A stretch of DNA of 64,000 nt from Ardenticatena sp. (GTDB lineage Bacteria; Chloroflexota; Anaerolineae; Ardenticatenales; Ardenticatenaceae), in NCBI GenBank assembly GCA_015487975.1, contig WFOS01000046.1:1-64000 (forward strand), given 5' to 3'. Position 1 is the stretch's first letter. Each line of letters begins with the position of its first letter. Made by a program: the position numbers and the translations under genes. Shown piece after piece: positions 51,451 through 59,609 of this stretch. The notes beneath the pieces are model-generated. The model worked only from the letters and a program-made list of their open reading frames with translations. It was not told where the DNA came from and searched no databases.

Positions 51451-53433
51451 CTAGCGGTTGCCGTAGAGGTTCATTTCGCTGTTGCGGCTGTAATCGCTGG
51501 TTTGTGCGGGATCGCGCATGGACGATGTGTGGCACCAGCCTTCTTTGTGCCCATGATTGACGCCATAGGCCAGCTGGCCAGCCCATTTTTCGACAACGCC
51601 ATCCTCAGGATCGTCGAGAATGGGGTCGGTGGCCATGCTGCAGTAGTCCCAGCGCCACCAGACTTCCTTGTCCGAGGTGGTCCAGTAATGCACGCGGCTA
51701 CGCGCCCACGAAGGAATCCCCGAAAGCCAGAGTGCCGCGCCATCGTAGGTCAGATCCCAGTTGGAGCCACACCCCACACCGAAGATTTGGCCCAACAGCG
51801 CCAAGTTGCCGGCCAGTGCCGTTCCCTGATAGGGCGTCCCCACCGATTGAATCAGGCGTGAGCCGCTGGAATAATCCAACCCGCTCCAATAATAGGTGTA
51901 GAGATGCAGAGACGCAGCCCCACCCTGGCTGTGCGCAACGATACCGAAGGATGGGAATTGTGCCCCGAAATCGCGAATGAGGCGGGCGAACTCATCGTGC
52001 GAGCGGTTTTGGTTGTAGTCTTGGAAGACAGCGTAGTTGGTGAAGTTTGATGTCGGCCAGGGATTGCTTCCCGAACAGTAGCCGTGCACCAGCATCAATT
52101 TGCCGCCGCTGGTCATGGGGCGTATGCCGCCATCAGGGCGAGGCCCCATCAGCATGTCGTCGGTTATCGTGCTGACGCGCTGTGTTGCTACTTTGGGCAT
52201 GCTGAACGTCACGAGATCCATCGTTGCGCTACTGGTCAGTGGAATGTGGGTGTTGCGGTCTTGCAAGCGAACGTTGCGCAGTGTGTACGGGGGCCGAACA
52301 TTAGCATAGCCTAACCAGCGTGTATCGAACGTGAGCATTGCCAGCCCGTTTTGCACTTCGCTCATGCCGCCGATCCAGGCTGCTGGCGTCGGTTTGCCGT
52401 TCGTCCCTATGCCCCACACTTCGGCATAGGCTTTCACAATTGTCCCATCGGCGACCCCTTGCACTGGCAGGCTCAAGCGCAGGCGGACATCATCCACCGG
52501 AACACCGATCGCTTGCTTGCCGAGCGACGCCGTCGCCTCGATCACCGGGAAGAGATGCTGGCTCGTGCGCATGAAGGCCGTCCCATCGGGGGCAACAGCA
52601 TTCAATACCACTTGCGCCGTATATGTGCCAGCCTGGCGTGCCATGAACGTCGCACCGTAGATGCCATCGTTGGGTTGTTTGTCGCCGTGGCGTCCATCGT
52701 CGTACATCGCCAGCGAGAGTTCACGCCCATCAGGTTGCTGGACACGCGCATACAGCGTTTGTTTTGCGGTGCGAAGCGGTGTGGGGGCTTCGCCATCCAC
52801 AGCATTCGCATCATCATAGAGATACGCGACCAGCCCGATTTCCTGCCCAACGCGCAGGTTGTAATCGCGCAGGTGAGCATACAGCCGGTAGGGGCTATCA
52901 CTGCCGACGATGATGTAGCCGTCGGGCGTTGCACCGCGGGCTGTGCTCGTGGGCGCCGTCACCGAGACCGTCCATGTGCCCGTTGGTGCTGTGCCGTCGA
53001 AGCGATAGACCGTTGCCGGGTAGGACGCGCCGTCGAAGCCGAAGGTGCTCTCGGTGGCGGTTGCGTTTTCGAGTTTGAGCGGCGCGGTGCCTGGCGAGCG
53101 GACTTCGAGCGTCCAATCGTCACTGTGGGGGGAAAGCACGACAAACGTGAGATCTTCGGTGCTATCCAGCGGGATAGCCGTTTGCCAGCGCCATGTACCG
53201 TTCAGATCACGAACGAGGTGCACAGGCAGCATGGCAGAATGTGACCGGATCCCCAGGCGCTCAGGCGAGGGAAGCGCAGTGAGGCCAGCGGTAACGTCGT
53301 CCGCGGGGCCGGCCACTTGTTTGAATAGCGGCGAATTGGCCTGCGCGGTGGGGGAGCCGCCCACAGGCCCGGCAACGACGAAGAGCACCGCCATGACAAG
53401 AAGTGCGAGGAACAACCGAGTGGTTCGCATCAT
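51451..53433 (-). CDS. Secreted multidomain alpha/beta-hydrolase (lipase/esterase-like)
   Basis: A 660-aa exported protein. The signal peptide is LFLALLVMAVLFVVAGPVGG. Two beta-sandwich regions follow: a P/proprotein-like domain (SPHSDDWTLEVRSPG) and a choice-of-anchor-X-like domain (YDDGRHGDKQPNDGIYGATF). The C-terminal third is an alpha/beta hydrolase with LVHGYCSGSNPW (oxyanion region), nucleophile elbow AHSQGG, and a later Asp/His pair region ending in VNHGHKEGWCHTSSM. The substrate is unknown. The start at 53433 has AGGAAGGG upstream, and a good promoter sits at 53549-53577. Confidence 0.82.
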   Translation of the reverse strand: MMRTTRLFLALLVMAVLFVVAGPVGGSPTAQANSPLFKQVAGPADDVTAGLTALPSPERLGIRSHSAMLPVHLVRDLNGTWRWQTAIPLDSTEDLTFVVLSPHSDDWTLEVRSPGTAPLKLENATATESTFGFDGASYPATVYRFDGTAPTGTWTVSVTAPTSTARGATPDGYIIVGSDSPYRLYAHLRDYNLRVGQEIGLVAYLYDDANAVDGEAPTPLRTAKQTLYARVQQPDGRELSLAMYDDGRHGDKQPNDGIYGATFMARQAGTYTAQVVLNAVAPDGTAFMRTSQHLFPVIEATASLGKQAIGVPVDDVRLRLSLPVQGVADGTIVKAYAEVWGIGTNGKPTPAAWIGGMSEVQNGLAMLTFDTRWLGYANVRPPYTLRNVRLQDRNTHIPLTSSATMDLVTFSMPKVATQRVSTITDDMLMGPRPDGGIRPMTSGGKLMLVHGYCSGSNPWPTSNFTNYAVFQDYNQNRSHDEFARLIRDFGAQFPSFGIVAHSQGGAASLHLYTYYWSGLDYSSGSRLIQSVGTPYQGTALAGNLALLGQIFGVGCGSNWDLTYDGAALWLSGIPSWARSRVHYWTTSDKEVWWRWDYCSMATDPILDDPEDGVVEKWAGQLAYGVNHGHKEGWCHTSSMRDPAQTSDYSRNSEMNLYGNR

Positions 53434-53548
53434 TGCACCCTTCCTATTCAGTTGGTTGACACGTGACGGGCAGCAAAGAGAGAGCGGTGACGGCAAAATC
53501 CTCGTGAAAAGGGAGAAGACGGGCTCGGTCGCACACGAGGTAAAGGGG

Positions 53549-53577
53549 AATGTATCATTTTTGAAAATGAATTGCAA
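53549..53577 (-). promoter_or_regulatory. Promoter of the secreted hydrolase
   Basis: TTGCAA, 17-nt spacer, TACATT on the minus strand. It gives a ~110-nt 5' UTR. Confidence 0.55.
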
Positions 53578-53585
53578 ATGCAAAA

Positions 53586-53621
53586 ACAAAACGGCGTACC
53601 CTGTACTGTACGCCGTTTTGT
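53586..53621 (-). terminator. Terminator of the DsrE gene
   Basis: Fourteen-bp inverted repeat ACAAAACGGCGTAC / GTACGCCGTTTTGT with an 8-nt loop, followed on the minus strand by TTTTG. Confidence 0.88.
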
Positions 53622-53638
53622 GCGGGCGGATATTTTGT

Positions 53639-53995
53639 TTAGAACGTGAGCACCTGATACCCTTCCTTCAACAAAGTGCGTACACTAGGATGCCCATCAT
53701 GCTCGTCCAGTAGGCGTACACCGCACGCTTGCACGGTATCATGGACACCAAAGGCTTTGGCGCAAAAGAGGCACGCCCCATCTACCGCAGGCAGGACCTG
53801 TTGAAAGAGGGTATGTCGCTTGTGGTTGGGGTTGGTCAGCTCGGGTATCCAACGTGTGCCGGCACCATCGAAAATGAGGCGCACATCATCACCTGCTTCC
53901 AGGCTTTCACGTACGACTTCCATGGCATTGACCACGCGTCCCAAATCGGCATGGGTGTCGGTATCCGCCAATACAATGACAGCAAGTTTCAGCAT
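53639..53995 (-). CDS. DsrE-family protein
   Basis: A 118-aa DsrE/F-like fold protein. Landmarks are LAVIVLADTDTHADLGRVVNAM, LIFDGAGTRWIPEL, and the Cys-containing segment DGACLFCAKAFGV with a further VQACGV. DsrE relatives shuttle sulfur on a conserved Cys or serve as small regulatory subunits. The cysteines here could do so. The start has GGAGGG 6 nt upstream. Monocistronic with a strong terminator. Confidence 0.82.
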   Translation of the reverse strand: MLKLAVIVLADTDTHADLGRVVNAMEVVRESLEAGDDVRLIFDGAGTRWIPELTNPNHKRHTLFQQVLPAVDGACLFCAKAFGVHDTVQACGVRLLDEHDGHPSVRTLLKEGYQVLTF

Positions 53996-54074
53996 GTGAA
54001 TCCCTCCGAATTCGAGCTAGGAGTCGTGCGTGATAGAGGCAGAAACAGGGCGTTTTCTTACATGCGATCATGCA

Positions 54075-54102
54075 AACGGGGCGACAACCAGGTCGCCCCG
54101 TT
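54075..54102 (-). terminator. Terminator of the MshA-like glycosyltransferase gene
   Basis: Eleven-bp stem AACGGGGCGAC / GTCGCCCCGTT with a 6-nt loop, then TTTGC on the minus strand. Confidence 0.75.
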
Positions 54103-54108
54103 CCTCGT

Positions 54109-55446
54109 TCAGGCGAGAATACGCAATTCTGCGTAGAGACGCTCGATTTGTTTGGTGATCGATGACCAGCCAAAGCGTTCGGCACGTTCGACGCCATTGC
54201 GCCCCATGGCACGTCGGCGTTCCACATCGTTCAAGAGCTCCAGAATGCGGTCGGCCAGAATGTCGGGGCGGCGTGGTGGCACGAGATACCCCGTGACGCC
54301 ATCCTGGACGGTGTATGTGAGACCGCCCACATCGCTGGCGATAACGGGCGTTCCACATGCCATGGCTTCCAGCGCGACCATGCCGAAACTTTCGTAGTGG
54401 CTGGGCATCACCACCATTTCAGCCGCCGAATAGAAGTAGGGCAACGTGTCCTGGCTTTGCGCACCCAGGAACGTAACCACATCTTCGATTCCCAGTTCGG
54501 CACGCAAAACATGCAGACGGCGCATTTCGGCTGTAAGCGCCTGGGCGGCGTCTTCGGCACTGCCACCAATGATGCTCAGGCAAAGTCGTTCGCGCCATGC
54601 TGGCTCACGCCGTACCACCTCGGCAATCGCTTCGATGAGGGCGTCGATCCCTTTCAGCGGATCGATACGCCCCACAAACAGGATGAGTTTGTGCTCATCC
54701 GGAATACCAAGCAGACGACGGGCTTCTCGTTTGGGGATGGGATGGAACAGGTCCAGATCGACGCCGCATGGAATGACTTCGATGCGTGACGGATCGGCGG
54801 GGTAATGTTCGAGAATCTGGGCGCGATCAATTGGTGTGGCTGCTACGAGCCGCTCGACAGCGTGGGCAATCTGGGCTTCACTGCGAATGCGAATATCCAG
54901 TTCGCGTTCGGCAGTGCTCCGTGCAACAGCATTTTTCATGACGCCTAGTGTGTGGTACATGTGAACGATGGGAGCGCCCCAGGCTTCGCGCAAGGCTTGT
55001 GCCACCAGGCCACTCAGCCAGTAGTGGCTGTGAATGATGTCGTAGGTGTGTCCTTCGAGTGCTGCAAAACGCAAAACGTTTTCGGTGAATTCCGGCAGAT
55101 AGCGGTAGAGTTCATTCTTGCCGATGTGGCGCACAGGTCCTGCGACAATGTGAATGACGCGCACATTGTCGCTCATTTGCACGATGAGGGGGCGTGCCAT
55201 ATTTTCGGCGTGGGTGAAGATATCCACCTGCCAGCCACGTGCCCCCAATTGGCGGCTGAGCTCACGGACATAGACATTCATGCCGCCGGTGTGTTTGCCG
55301 CCCAGCATGGCAAGTGGGCATGTGTGAACGCTGAGCATGGCGACACGCCCGCGCGGCACCATGCGCCAGCGGATGGTTTCTTGTGGTGGATGGGTCGTCG
55401 AGAAGACTTCCCCTATTTGATGACAGCACTCTGTTTCGATATGCAC
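54109..55446 (-). CDS. Family 4 glycosyltransferase, MshA/sucrose-synthase-like
   Basis: A 445-aa GT-B enzyme. The N-terminal loop LAMLGGKHTGGMNVYVRELS and HSHYWLSGLVA are characteristic of the MshA/SPS subgroup. The donor domain has LILFVGRIDPLKGIDALIEA and the E-x7-E motif in SHYESFGMVALEAMACGTPV. The product could be a sugar-phosphate glycoside or a surface glycan. True mycothiol synthesis is not implied. The start is a GTG at 55446, because AAGGAGG lies 6 nt upstream. A GNAT gene precedes it by 16 nt. Confidence 0.88.
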   Translation of the reverse strand: MHIETECCHQIGEVFSTTHPPQETIRWRMVPRGRVAMLSVHTCPLAMLGGKHTGGMNVYVRELSRQLGARGWQVDIFTHAENMARPLIVQMSDNVRVIHIVAGPVRHIGKNELYRYLPEFTENVLRFAALEGHTYDIIHSHYWLSGLVAQALREAWGAPIVHMYHTLGVMKNAVARSTAERELDIRIRSEAQIAHAVERLVAATPIDRAQILEHYPADPSRIEVIPCGVDLDLFHPIPKREARRLLGIPDEHKLILFVGRIDPLKGIDALIEAIAEVVRREPAWRERLCLSIIGGSAEDAAQALTAEMRRLHVLRAELGIEDVVTFLGAQSQDTLPYFYSAAEMVVMPSHYESFGMVALEAMACGTPVIASDVGGLTYTVQDGVTGYLVPPRRPDILADRILELLNDVERRRAMGRNGVERAERFGWSSITKQIERLYAELRILA

Positions 55447-55462
55447 GGTTGACCTCCTTCTC

Positions 55463-56494
55463 TCAATCCGCCCTTCTTGTGTCGGGGTGGCGGTGTGATG
55501 GTCTGACTTGTATGTTGAACAGAGGGCACGAGTGTGCGCCAAACTGGTATTTGTAGGCTTCATCGCCACGCAGAAAATCGAATTCGCGGCGCCCCAGTGC
55601 AATCGCGTGCTCGATTAGGTAGCCCAGCAAGACCCAGCCCGGGCTGAGCGCATCGAAGGCCAGGTCGAAACCGGAATTGTAGAGCAAGAAGCGCTCACCA
55701 TCGTCGAAGAGCATGAAGGTGGCGGCTGGCGTGCCATCGATGAGCAGGAAGGCGAGCTGCAGCCAGCCGGCGCGGCTCATCTCCAAGGCCATCGCCTCGA
55801 AAAACGCGCGGCGTGCGGGGGTCCAGAACATGGCTTTTTCTGGTGAACTCAATGTATGCAGATGGAAAAACGTGGGTAAATCCTCTGCCACAGCATCAGG
55901 GTGCGCGACCCAATACCACGAGACAAGCGCCTCTCGTCCGGCTTTGCGCAGTTTTCGCCGCAGTTCGTGGCGTGCTTTGGCGGATAGGGTTTTCTGGTAG
56001 GCCTCCCACGAAGCGGGCAGGGAAACAAGGGGGCACACGGTTTCTTGCTGATTGGTCAATGTGAGATGGCGTACCCTTGCACGTTCTGGAAGCAGGTGCA
56101 AAGTGGGCGAATCGGCTCGCAGACTATGGAGATCGAGCGTGCATTCACATTGTCGGCCCAGCCACGTGTCGAGCACAGCGTCCCACAATGCGGTGTCGTA
56201 GCCGGGGCGTGCCAGGATGTCCAGATAGTCGGTCAAGTCAATGCCGCCCACAAGACGCAATAGAGGCATGCCTGTTTCGTGGGTGATGTAAAAAGGCGCG
56301 AGCCCCACGAGGGTGTCGCCATCGTAGAGAGCGAGCGCCCGCAAACTGCCTTCACGTCCAAAATGGTGCCACCAGGTCAGTTGCCAGTTGGGCGATTGAA
56401 ACAACGTGGCCCACGGGCACGCATAAAAAAGCGCCTCCCAAGAGGGGCGCAGGTCGGCGAGCGCTGCCGTCGTGGTGATCAGGTGCGGGCGCAT
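55463..56494 (-). CDS. GNAT-family acyltransferase (CelD/BcsL, BioF2-like)
   Basis: A 343-aa protein with two tandem GNAT-like halves. The N-terminal half has WATLFQSPNWQLTWWHHFG. The C-terminal half has LSAKARHELRRKLRKAG and ends with the typical EFDFLRGDEAYKYQFG. Members acylate polysaccharides or peptides (CelD, FemX-like). Its position upstream of a glycosyltransferase in the same operon suggests glycan acylation. The ATG at 56494 has GGAGGG 6 nt upstream. Confidence 0.83.
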   Translation of the reverse strand: MRPHLITTTAALADLRPSWEALFYACPWATLFQSPNWQLTWWHHFGREGSLRALALYDGDTLVGLAPFYITHETGMPLLRLVGGIDLTDYLDILARPGYDTALWDAVLDTWLGRQCECTLDLHSLRADSPTLHLLPERARVRHLTLTNQQETVCPLVSLPASWEAYQKTLSAKARHELRRKLRKAGREALVSWYWVAHPDAVAEDLPTFFHLHTLSSPEKAMFWTPARRAFFEAMALEMSRAGWLQLAFLLIDGTPAATFMLFDDGERFLLYNSGFDLAFDALSPGWVLLGYLIEHAIALGRREFDFLRGDEAYKYQFGAHSCPLFNIQVRPSHRHPDTRRAD

Positions 56495-56526
56495 CGAACG
56501 CCCTCCGTACAGATACAAGGCCGACA

Positions 56527-56554
56527 GGAAAACGTCCGGCAGCAAAGCCGGACG
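56527..56554 (-). terminator. Terminator of the Rrf2 gene
   Basis: Eight-bp stem CGTCCGGC / GCCGGACG with a 6-nt loop, then TTTTCC on the minus strand, ~95 nt past the Rrf2 stop. Confidence 0.75.
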
Positions 56555-56650
56555 CAGGTTGTCTGTTCATCGTTCATGCATTGTCTCATGTATCTGGTCC
56601 TGGTTGGTTGGTCTCAAAGCTGGGACGCGATTTGGCACCGCGTTCTTACC

Positions 56651-57091
56651 TCAGATGAAGTACATAGGCTGCTCGATACGCGGTTGAGATTGCTCGACCA
56701 GGTGTGCCAGGGTGGTCGAATAGAGCACCTCATCGGTTACATGTTTCAACTCGCGCCAGACGCGGCGGATAGTGCATGACTCAAGCAACAAGCAGTCCGA
56801 AAAGTCAGGATTGACGCATTCCATCGGCTCGAACGTCCCTTCCAGCACGGCAAGTGCTTCACCCAGGTTGATTTCTTCGGGAGCACGTGCCAGCATATGC
56901 CCCCCCGAAGGCCCGCGAATGCTGCGGACCAATCCCGCACGGCGTAACAACAACAGAATCTGGTCGAGATAGTTTTCCGGCACATGTTGCGCCGCGGCAA
57001 TCTCAGCGCTGGGCACTGGGCCTTCGCCATACCGTTGTGCCAGTTCCAGCAGAGCCCGAATGCCGTATTCGCCTTTGGTTGTAATTCGCAT
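56651..57091 (-). CDS. Rrf2-family transcriptional regulator (IscR-like)
   Basis: A 146-aa winged-helix regulator. The N-terminus MRITTKGEYGIRALLEL and the wing RSIRGPSGGHMLARAPEEI are diagnostic. Three cysteines in CVNPDFSDCLLLESC (C-x7-C-x5-C) can hold an Fe-S cluster, near the C-x5-C-x5-C of IscR but with wider first spacing. It probably senses Fe-S status, NO or redox. No suf or isc genes are in the window. The start at 57091 fits the promoter at 57140-57168. Confidence 0.9.
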   Translation of the reverse strand: MRITTKGEYGIRALLELAQRYGEGPVPSAEIAAAQHVPENYLDQILLLLRRAGLVRSIRGPSGGHMLARAPEEINLGEALAVLEGTFEPMECVNPDFSDCLLLESCTIRRVWRELKHVTDEVLYSTTLAHLVEQSQPRIEQPMYFI

Positions 57092-57139
57092 GCGGCCCTC
57101 TCCGTCCCACGTCTCGATCAGGGTTGTCTCGCGGCGAAA

Positions 57140-57168
57140 GCATAGCAAACGGTGCCAGCCCTGTCAAA
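57140..57168 (-). promoter_or_regulatory. Promoter of the Rrf2 gene
   Basis: TTGACA, 17-nt spacer, TATGCT on the minus strand, 48 nt before the ATG. Confidence 0.7.
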
Positions 57169-57199
57169 GAAGCATCCAAAAGTACAAATTTGATACTAC

Positions 57200-57526
57200 T
57201 TGCGAGCGCGCAAGGTGCAAAAAGCGCAATGCGTATGGTATGTTTTTACGAGGGGGATCGAAAAGGGGGATGGTTTGTTCGTGTATGTTTTTCGTGTAGA
57301 GTTTGAAAAGACCTGCAACGAAGCAGGAGAATCGGCCGAAGCATGGCTGGAAACATGCGAAGGGTATCGGTTCACAGCACTGGCTGTGGTGGCGGTCGTG
57401 GAGCGGCTTTTTCAGCCATCTCTTGCGGGCACATTGACGCCGTCACAGGCTTTTGGCGTCGATTTCGTACTGGCAATTGACGAGACACAGCGATTTGATG
57501 AAATAGTCTCACCAAAAGTTGAATAG
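57200..57526 (+). CDS. Possible small gene or decayed 3' fragment
   Basis: This 538-nt interval between the Rrf2 and REC genes holds one readable plus-strand frame. From about 57275 (TTG behind AAAAGGGGG) it reads LFVYVFRVEFEKTC... through GYRFTALAVVAVVERLF and LTPSQAFGVDFVLAI to a stop at 57526. The latter half loosely resembles the C-terminus of saccharopine-dehydrogenase-like oxidoreductases, which would make it a remnant. There is no ATG with a good RBS and no upstream continuation (stop at 57191). Treat as uncertain. Confidence 0.3.
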   Translation: MRARKVQKAQCVWYVFTRGIEKGDGLFVYVFRVEFEKTCNEAGESAEAWLETCEGYRFTALAVVAVVERLFQPSLAGTLTPSQAFGVDFVLAIDETQRFDEIVSPKVE

Positions 57527-57543
57527 GTAGGAGAAAGGTCGTA

Positions 57544-57572
57544 TTGTGAAAGGGCTTCGTCTCCTCTACTAT
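57544..57572 (+). promoter_or_regulatory. Promoter of the REC-GGDEF-like gene
   Basis: TTGTGA, 17-nt spacer, TACTAT, 56 nt before the ATG. Confidence 0.55.
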
Positions 57573-57591
57573 ATTGGCAGCAGCGCAAACC

Positions 57592-57621
57592 CAGCACAAG
57601 ACAGGTACAGCACAAGACAGG
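57592..57621 (+). repeat. Tandem 16-bp direct repeat in a 5' leader
   Basis: CAGCACAAGACAGG occurs at 57592-57605 and 57608-57621, between promoter and start codon of the REC protein. Confidence 0.85.
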
Positions 57622-57628
57622 GCAAAAT

Positions 57629-58561
57629 ATGTTGACACAGCTGAAAATTCTCCTTCTCGAAAGTGATGTCGTCTCGCGTTTGCATATGCGGAATGCCATC
57701 GCTGAATTGGGGCACGAGGTGCTTGAAGCGGGGGATGTCGAAACGGCAATGGACATCGTGTTTAGCCATCGGCCCCACATTCTCATTATTGACTGGACAC
57801 TGGAAGAGATGGCGGGCACGGATTTCATCCAGCGTTTGAAAGAATCTTCTCCCCCGATGATGCCGTATGTGATTCTGCTGACAGCCCAGCACGCTCAGCC
57901 CATCGTCCCTGAAACATTGGGTGTGGACGATTTCCTCACGAAGCCATTTCGCCTGCCGGATTTGATTGCGCGTATTGCCGTGGCGGCGCATGCGTTGCGG
58001 CTGCGGTATGAATTGCACGAGGTGCGGCGGCGTATCGAGCAGGCGGCATTGTTCGAGCAATCAAGCCAAGCGTTCAATCGCCGCGCCATTTATCAGTGGT
58101 TGACACGTGAATTTGCCCGCGCACATCGCCAGGTTTCGCCACTGAGCATTCTGCTCGTGAAATTTGCAAACGAAGATGTATGGAAGCGGATGCCATCCGA
58201 AACCCGGCAACTCTTTTTGGAACAGTTGCTACGCTCATGGACATTGAGCATTCGTGGGTACGACAGCATTGGAATATGGGATGAGGCACGTTTTTTGTTC
58301 GTCTTGCCCGGCACTGCATTTGAACAGGCGCTGGTGGTAGCGCGACGGTTGCGGGATGTAACCGACGAGATACACTTGAAAGACGAAGCAGGGAATTCGT
58401 TTTCCCCACAACTTCTCTGTGCGATTGCGAGTGTCCCGGGAATGGGGTACACCTCAGCCGACGAAATGCTGGAAGCCGTCGAGCGTGTGCTGACGAGTCC
58501 CCAGGTGCCACCTGTTGAAGAGCGCGTGTACGTGGCGGCAAATTCCAGCTCATCTGTGTGA
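57629..58561 (+). CDS. Response regulator with degenerate GGDEF output domain
   Basis: A 310-aa protein. The receiver domain (residues ~5-120) has acidic residues in LLESD, likely phospho-acceptor Asp in ILIIDWTLEEM, and Lys in LTKPFRLPDL. A linker helix leads to a GGDEF-like fold: FNRRAIYQWLTREFARA, SILLVKF, and a degenerate signature IWDEARFLFVLPGT where GGDEF should be. Diguanylate cyclase activity is therefore unlikely. It may bind nucleotide or act as a protein-interaction output. Single gene with a bidirectional terminator after it. Confidence 0.83.
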   Translation: MLTQLKILLLESDVVSRLHMRNAIAELGHEVLEAGDVETAMDIVFSHRPHILIIDWTLEEMAGTDFIQRLKESSPPMMPYVILLTAQHAQPIVPETLGVDDFLTKPFRLPDLIARIAVAAHALRLRYELHEVRRRIEQAALFEQSSQAFNRRAIYQWLTREFARAHRQVSPLSILLVKFANEDVWKRMPSETRQLFLEQLLRSWTLSIRGYDSIGIWDEARFLFVLPGTAFEQALVVARRLRDVTDEIHLKDEAGNSFSPQLLCAIASVPGMGYTSADEMLEAVERVLTSPQVPPVEERVYVAANSSSSV

Positions 58562-58579
58562 AACCTGCTGACGAAAATG

Positions 58580-58608
58580 CAAAAGCCCCACCACACGGGT
58601 GGGGCTTT
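58580..58608. terminator. Bidirectional terminator between REC protein and tRNA-Met
   Basis: Eleven-bp stem AAAGCCCCACC / GGTGGGGCTTT with a 5-nt loop, A-rich on one side and T-rich on the other. Confidence 0.85.
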
Positions 58609-58618
58609 GCGTTTCGTG

Positions 58619-58691
58619 TGCCGGCGGTAGGACTCGAACCTACAACCCAGGGCTTATGAGTCCCTTGCTCTGCCAATTGAGCTACGCCGGC
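58619..58691 (-). tRNA. tRNA-Met (CAT), elongator
   Basis: Acceptor GCCGGCG/CGCCGGC with discriminator A, anticodon loop CTCATAA with an A-G mismatch at the base of the loop. A CAT anticodon could also belong to lysidine-modified tRNA-Ile. Elongator Met is preferred. Confidence 0.82.
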
Positions 58692-58719
58692 AAAAAAACA
58701 ACCGGCTTGATACCGGTTG
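58692..58719 (-). terminator. Hairpin with T7 between the two CAT tRNAs
   Basis: Seven-bp stem CAACCGG / CCGGTTG with a 7-nt loop, followed by T7 on the minus strand, just upstream of the tRNA-Met(e) 5' end. Confidence 0.65.
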
Positions 58720-58721
58720 AG

Positions 58722-58793
<72 letters not shown>

Positions 58794-58904
58794 TTGACAG
58801 CCCAAGAGTATAAACAGAGCTGAGATTTTGTCAAATTGGCTTGTGTTCGATATTGGTCGTGTGTCAAGGTGCAAAAATCTTGGTGGAAAAGTGGGCACGT
58901 TTGG

Positions 58905-58933
58905 TTGGCATTCTTGTGCAAAATGCGTAGGAT
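58905..58933 (+). promoter_or_regulatory. Promoter of the DUF420 gene
   Basis: TTGGCA, 17-nt spacer, TAGGAT, 50 nt before the ATG. Confidence 0.55.
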
Positions 58934-58983
58934 GGCGGGCGGTTGATTTCCCAGAAGAATGCCAAGCATGCAAAGGAGGTGCA

Positions 58984-59400
58984 ATGGAGATCGAAGCGTG
59001 GTTGCCACCGCTCACAAGCGGTATGATTTTGGTGAGTGGTGTGTTCCTCGTGGCCGGTTGGGTTGCTATCAAGCGCAAACAGCGTGATGCGCACCATCGC
59101 TTGATGTTAGGCGCAACGGTCTTTGCAGCGCTCTTTCTGATCTTGTATGTGACGCGCTTCTTCTTGCTGGGGGCCAAACCCTTCGAACATGGTGGCTGGC
59201 TGCGCACGCTCTATTTCGCCATCTTGATTCCGCATTCGTTGCTGGCGATCGTTGTGGGGCCAGCGGCATTACTGGCGATTTATCGTGCCAACCAGAAGCA
59301 ATTTCGCCAACACCGCCGTATTGGACGCTGGCTTGTCCCGGTATGGTTGTTCGTGGCGGTCTCTGGTTGGGTGATTTATTGGATGTTGTATCAACTGTAA
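58984..59400 (+). CDS. DUF420 family membrane protein
   Basis: A 138-aa protein with four transmembrane helices. DUF420 hallmarks are conserved histidines in DAHHRLMLGA, ILIPHSLLA and RQHRRIGRWLVPVWLFV. Members such as YozB/CtaM are linked to heme-copper oxidase assembly, so a role in cytochrome oxidase biogenesis is plausible. No oxidase gene is in the window. AAAGGAGG precedes the ATG at 58984. A Cys-rich peptide gene follows by 23 nt. Confidence 0.85.
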   Translation: MEIEAWLPPLTSGMILVSGVFLVAGWVAIKRKQRDAHHRLMLGATVFAALFLILYVTRFFLLGAKPFEHGGWLRTLYFAILIPHSLLAIVVGPAALLAIYRANQKQFRQHRRIGRWLVPVWLFVAVSGWVIYWMLYQL

Positions 59401-59423
59401 GCCTGGCACAAAGGAGGAGGCGT

Positions 59424-59582
59424 ATGTGCGCGAATTCGAAATGTCGGGTCGAAGCTGTTGTGTTGGGAACATGTAAGCGCTGTGGCAAGGAAGTCTGTCT
59501 TTCGTGTGGCTACAAAAATGCCAAAGGGGTCTGGCATGATGGGCGCTTTTGCCATGCTGAGGGTGCACGGACAGAGAAGTAG
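59424..59582 (+). CDS. Small zinc-ribbon peptide
   Basis: A 52-aa peptide with Cys pairs CKRCGKEVCLSC and flanking Cys/His (CANSKC near the start, FCHAEG near the end). The spacing fits a Zn knuckle. GGAGGAGG lies 4 nt upstream of the ATG, which supports expression. It lies between DUF420 and DegV genes, all on the plus strand and closely spaced. Function unknown. Confidence 0.7.
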   Translation: MCANSKCRVEAVVLGTCKRCGKEVCLSCGYKNAKGVWHDGRFCHAEGARTEK

Positions 59583-59609
59583 AGAGCGAGATGTGGAGAG
59601 GGGTGCCTC

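Noticed and set aside
54109-55446. Reading the MshA-like enzyme as evidence for mycothiol synthesis
   Set aside because: The subgroup includes many non-mycothiol transferases, and no mshB, mshC or mshD neighbours are present.
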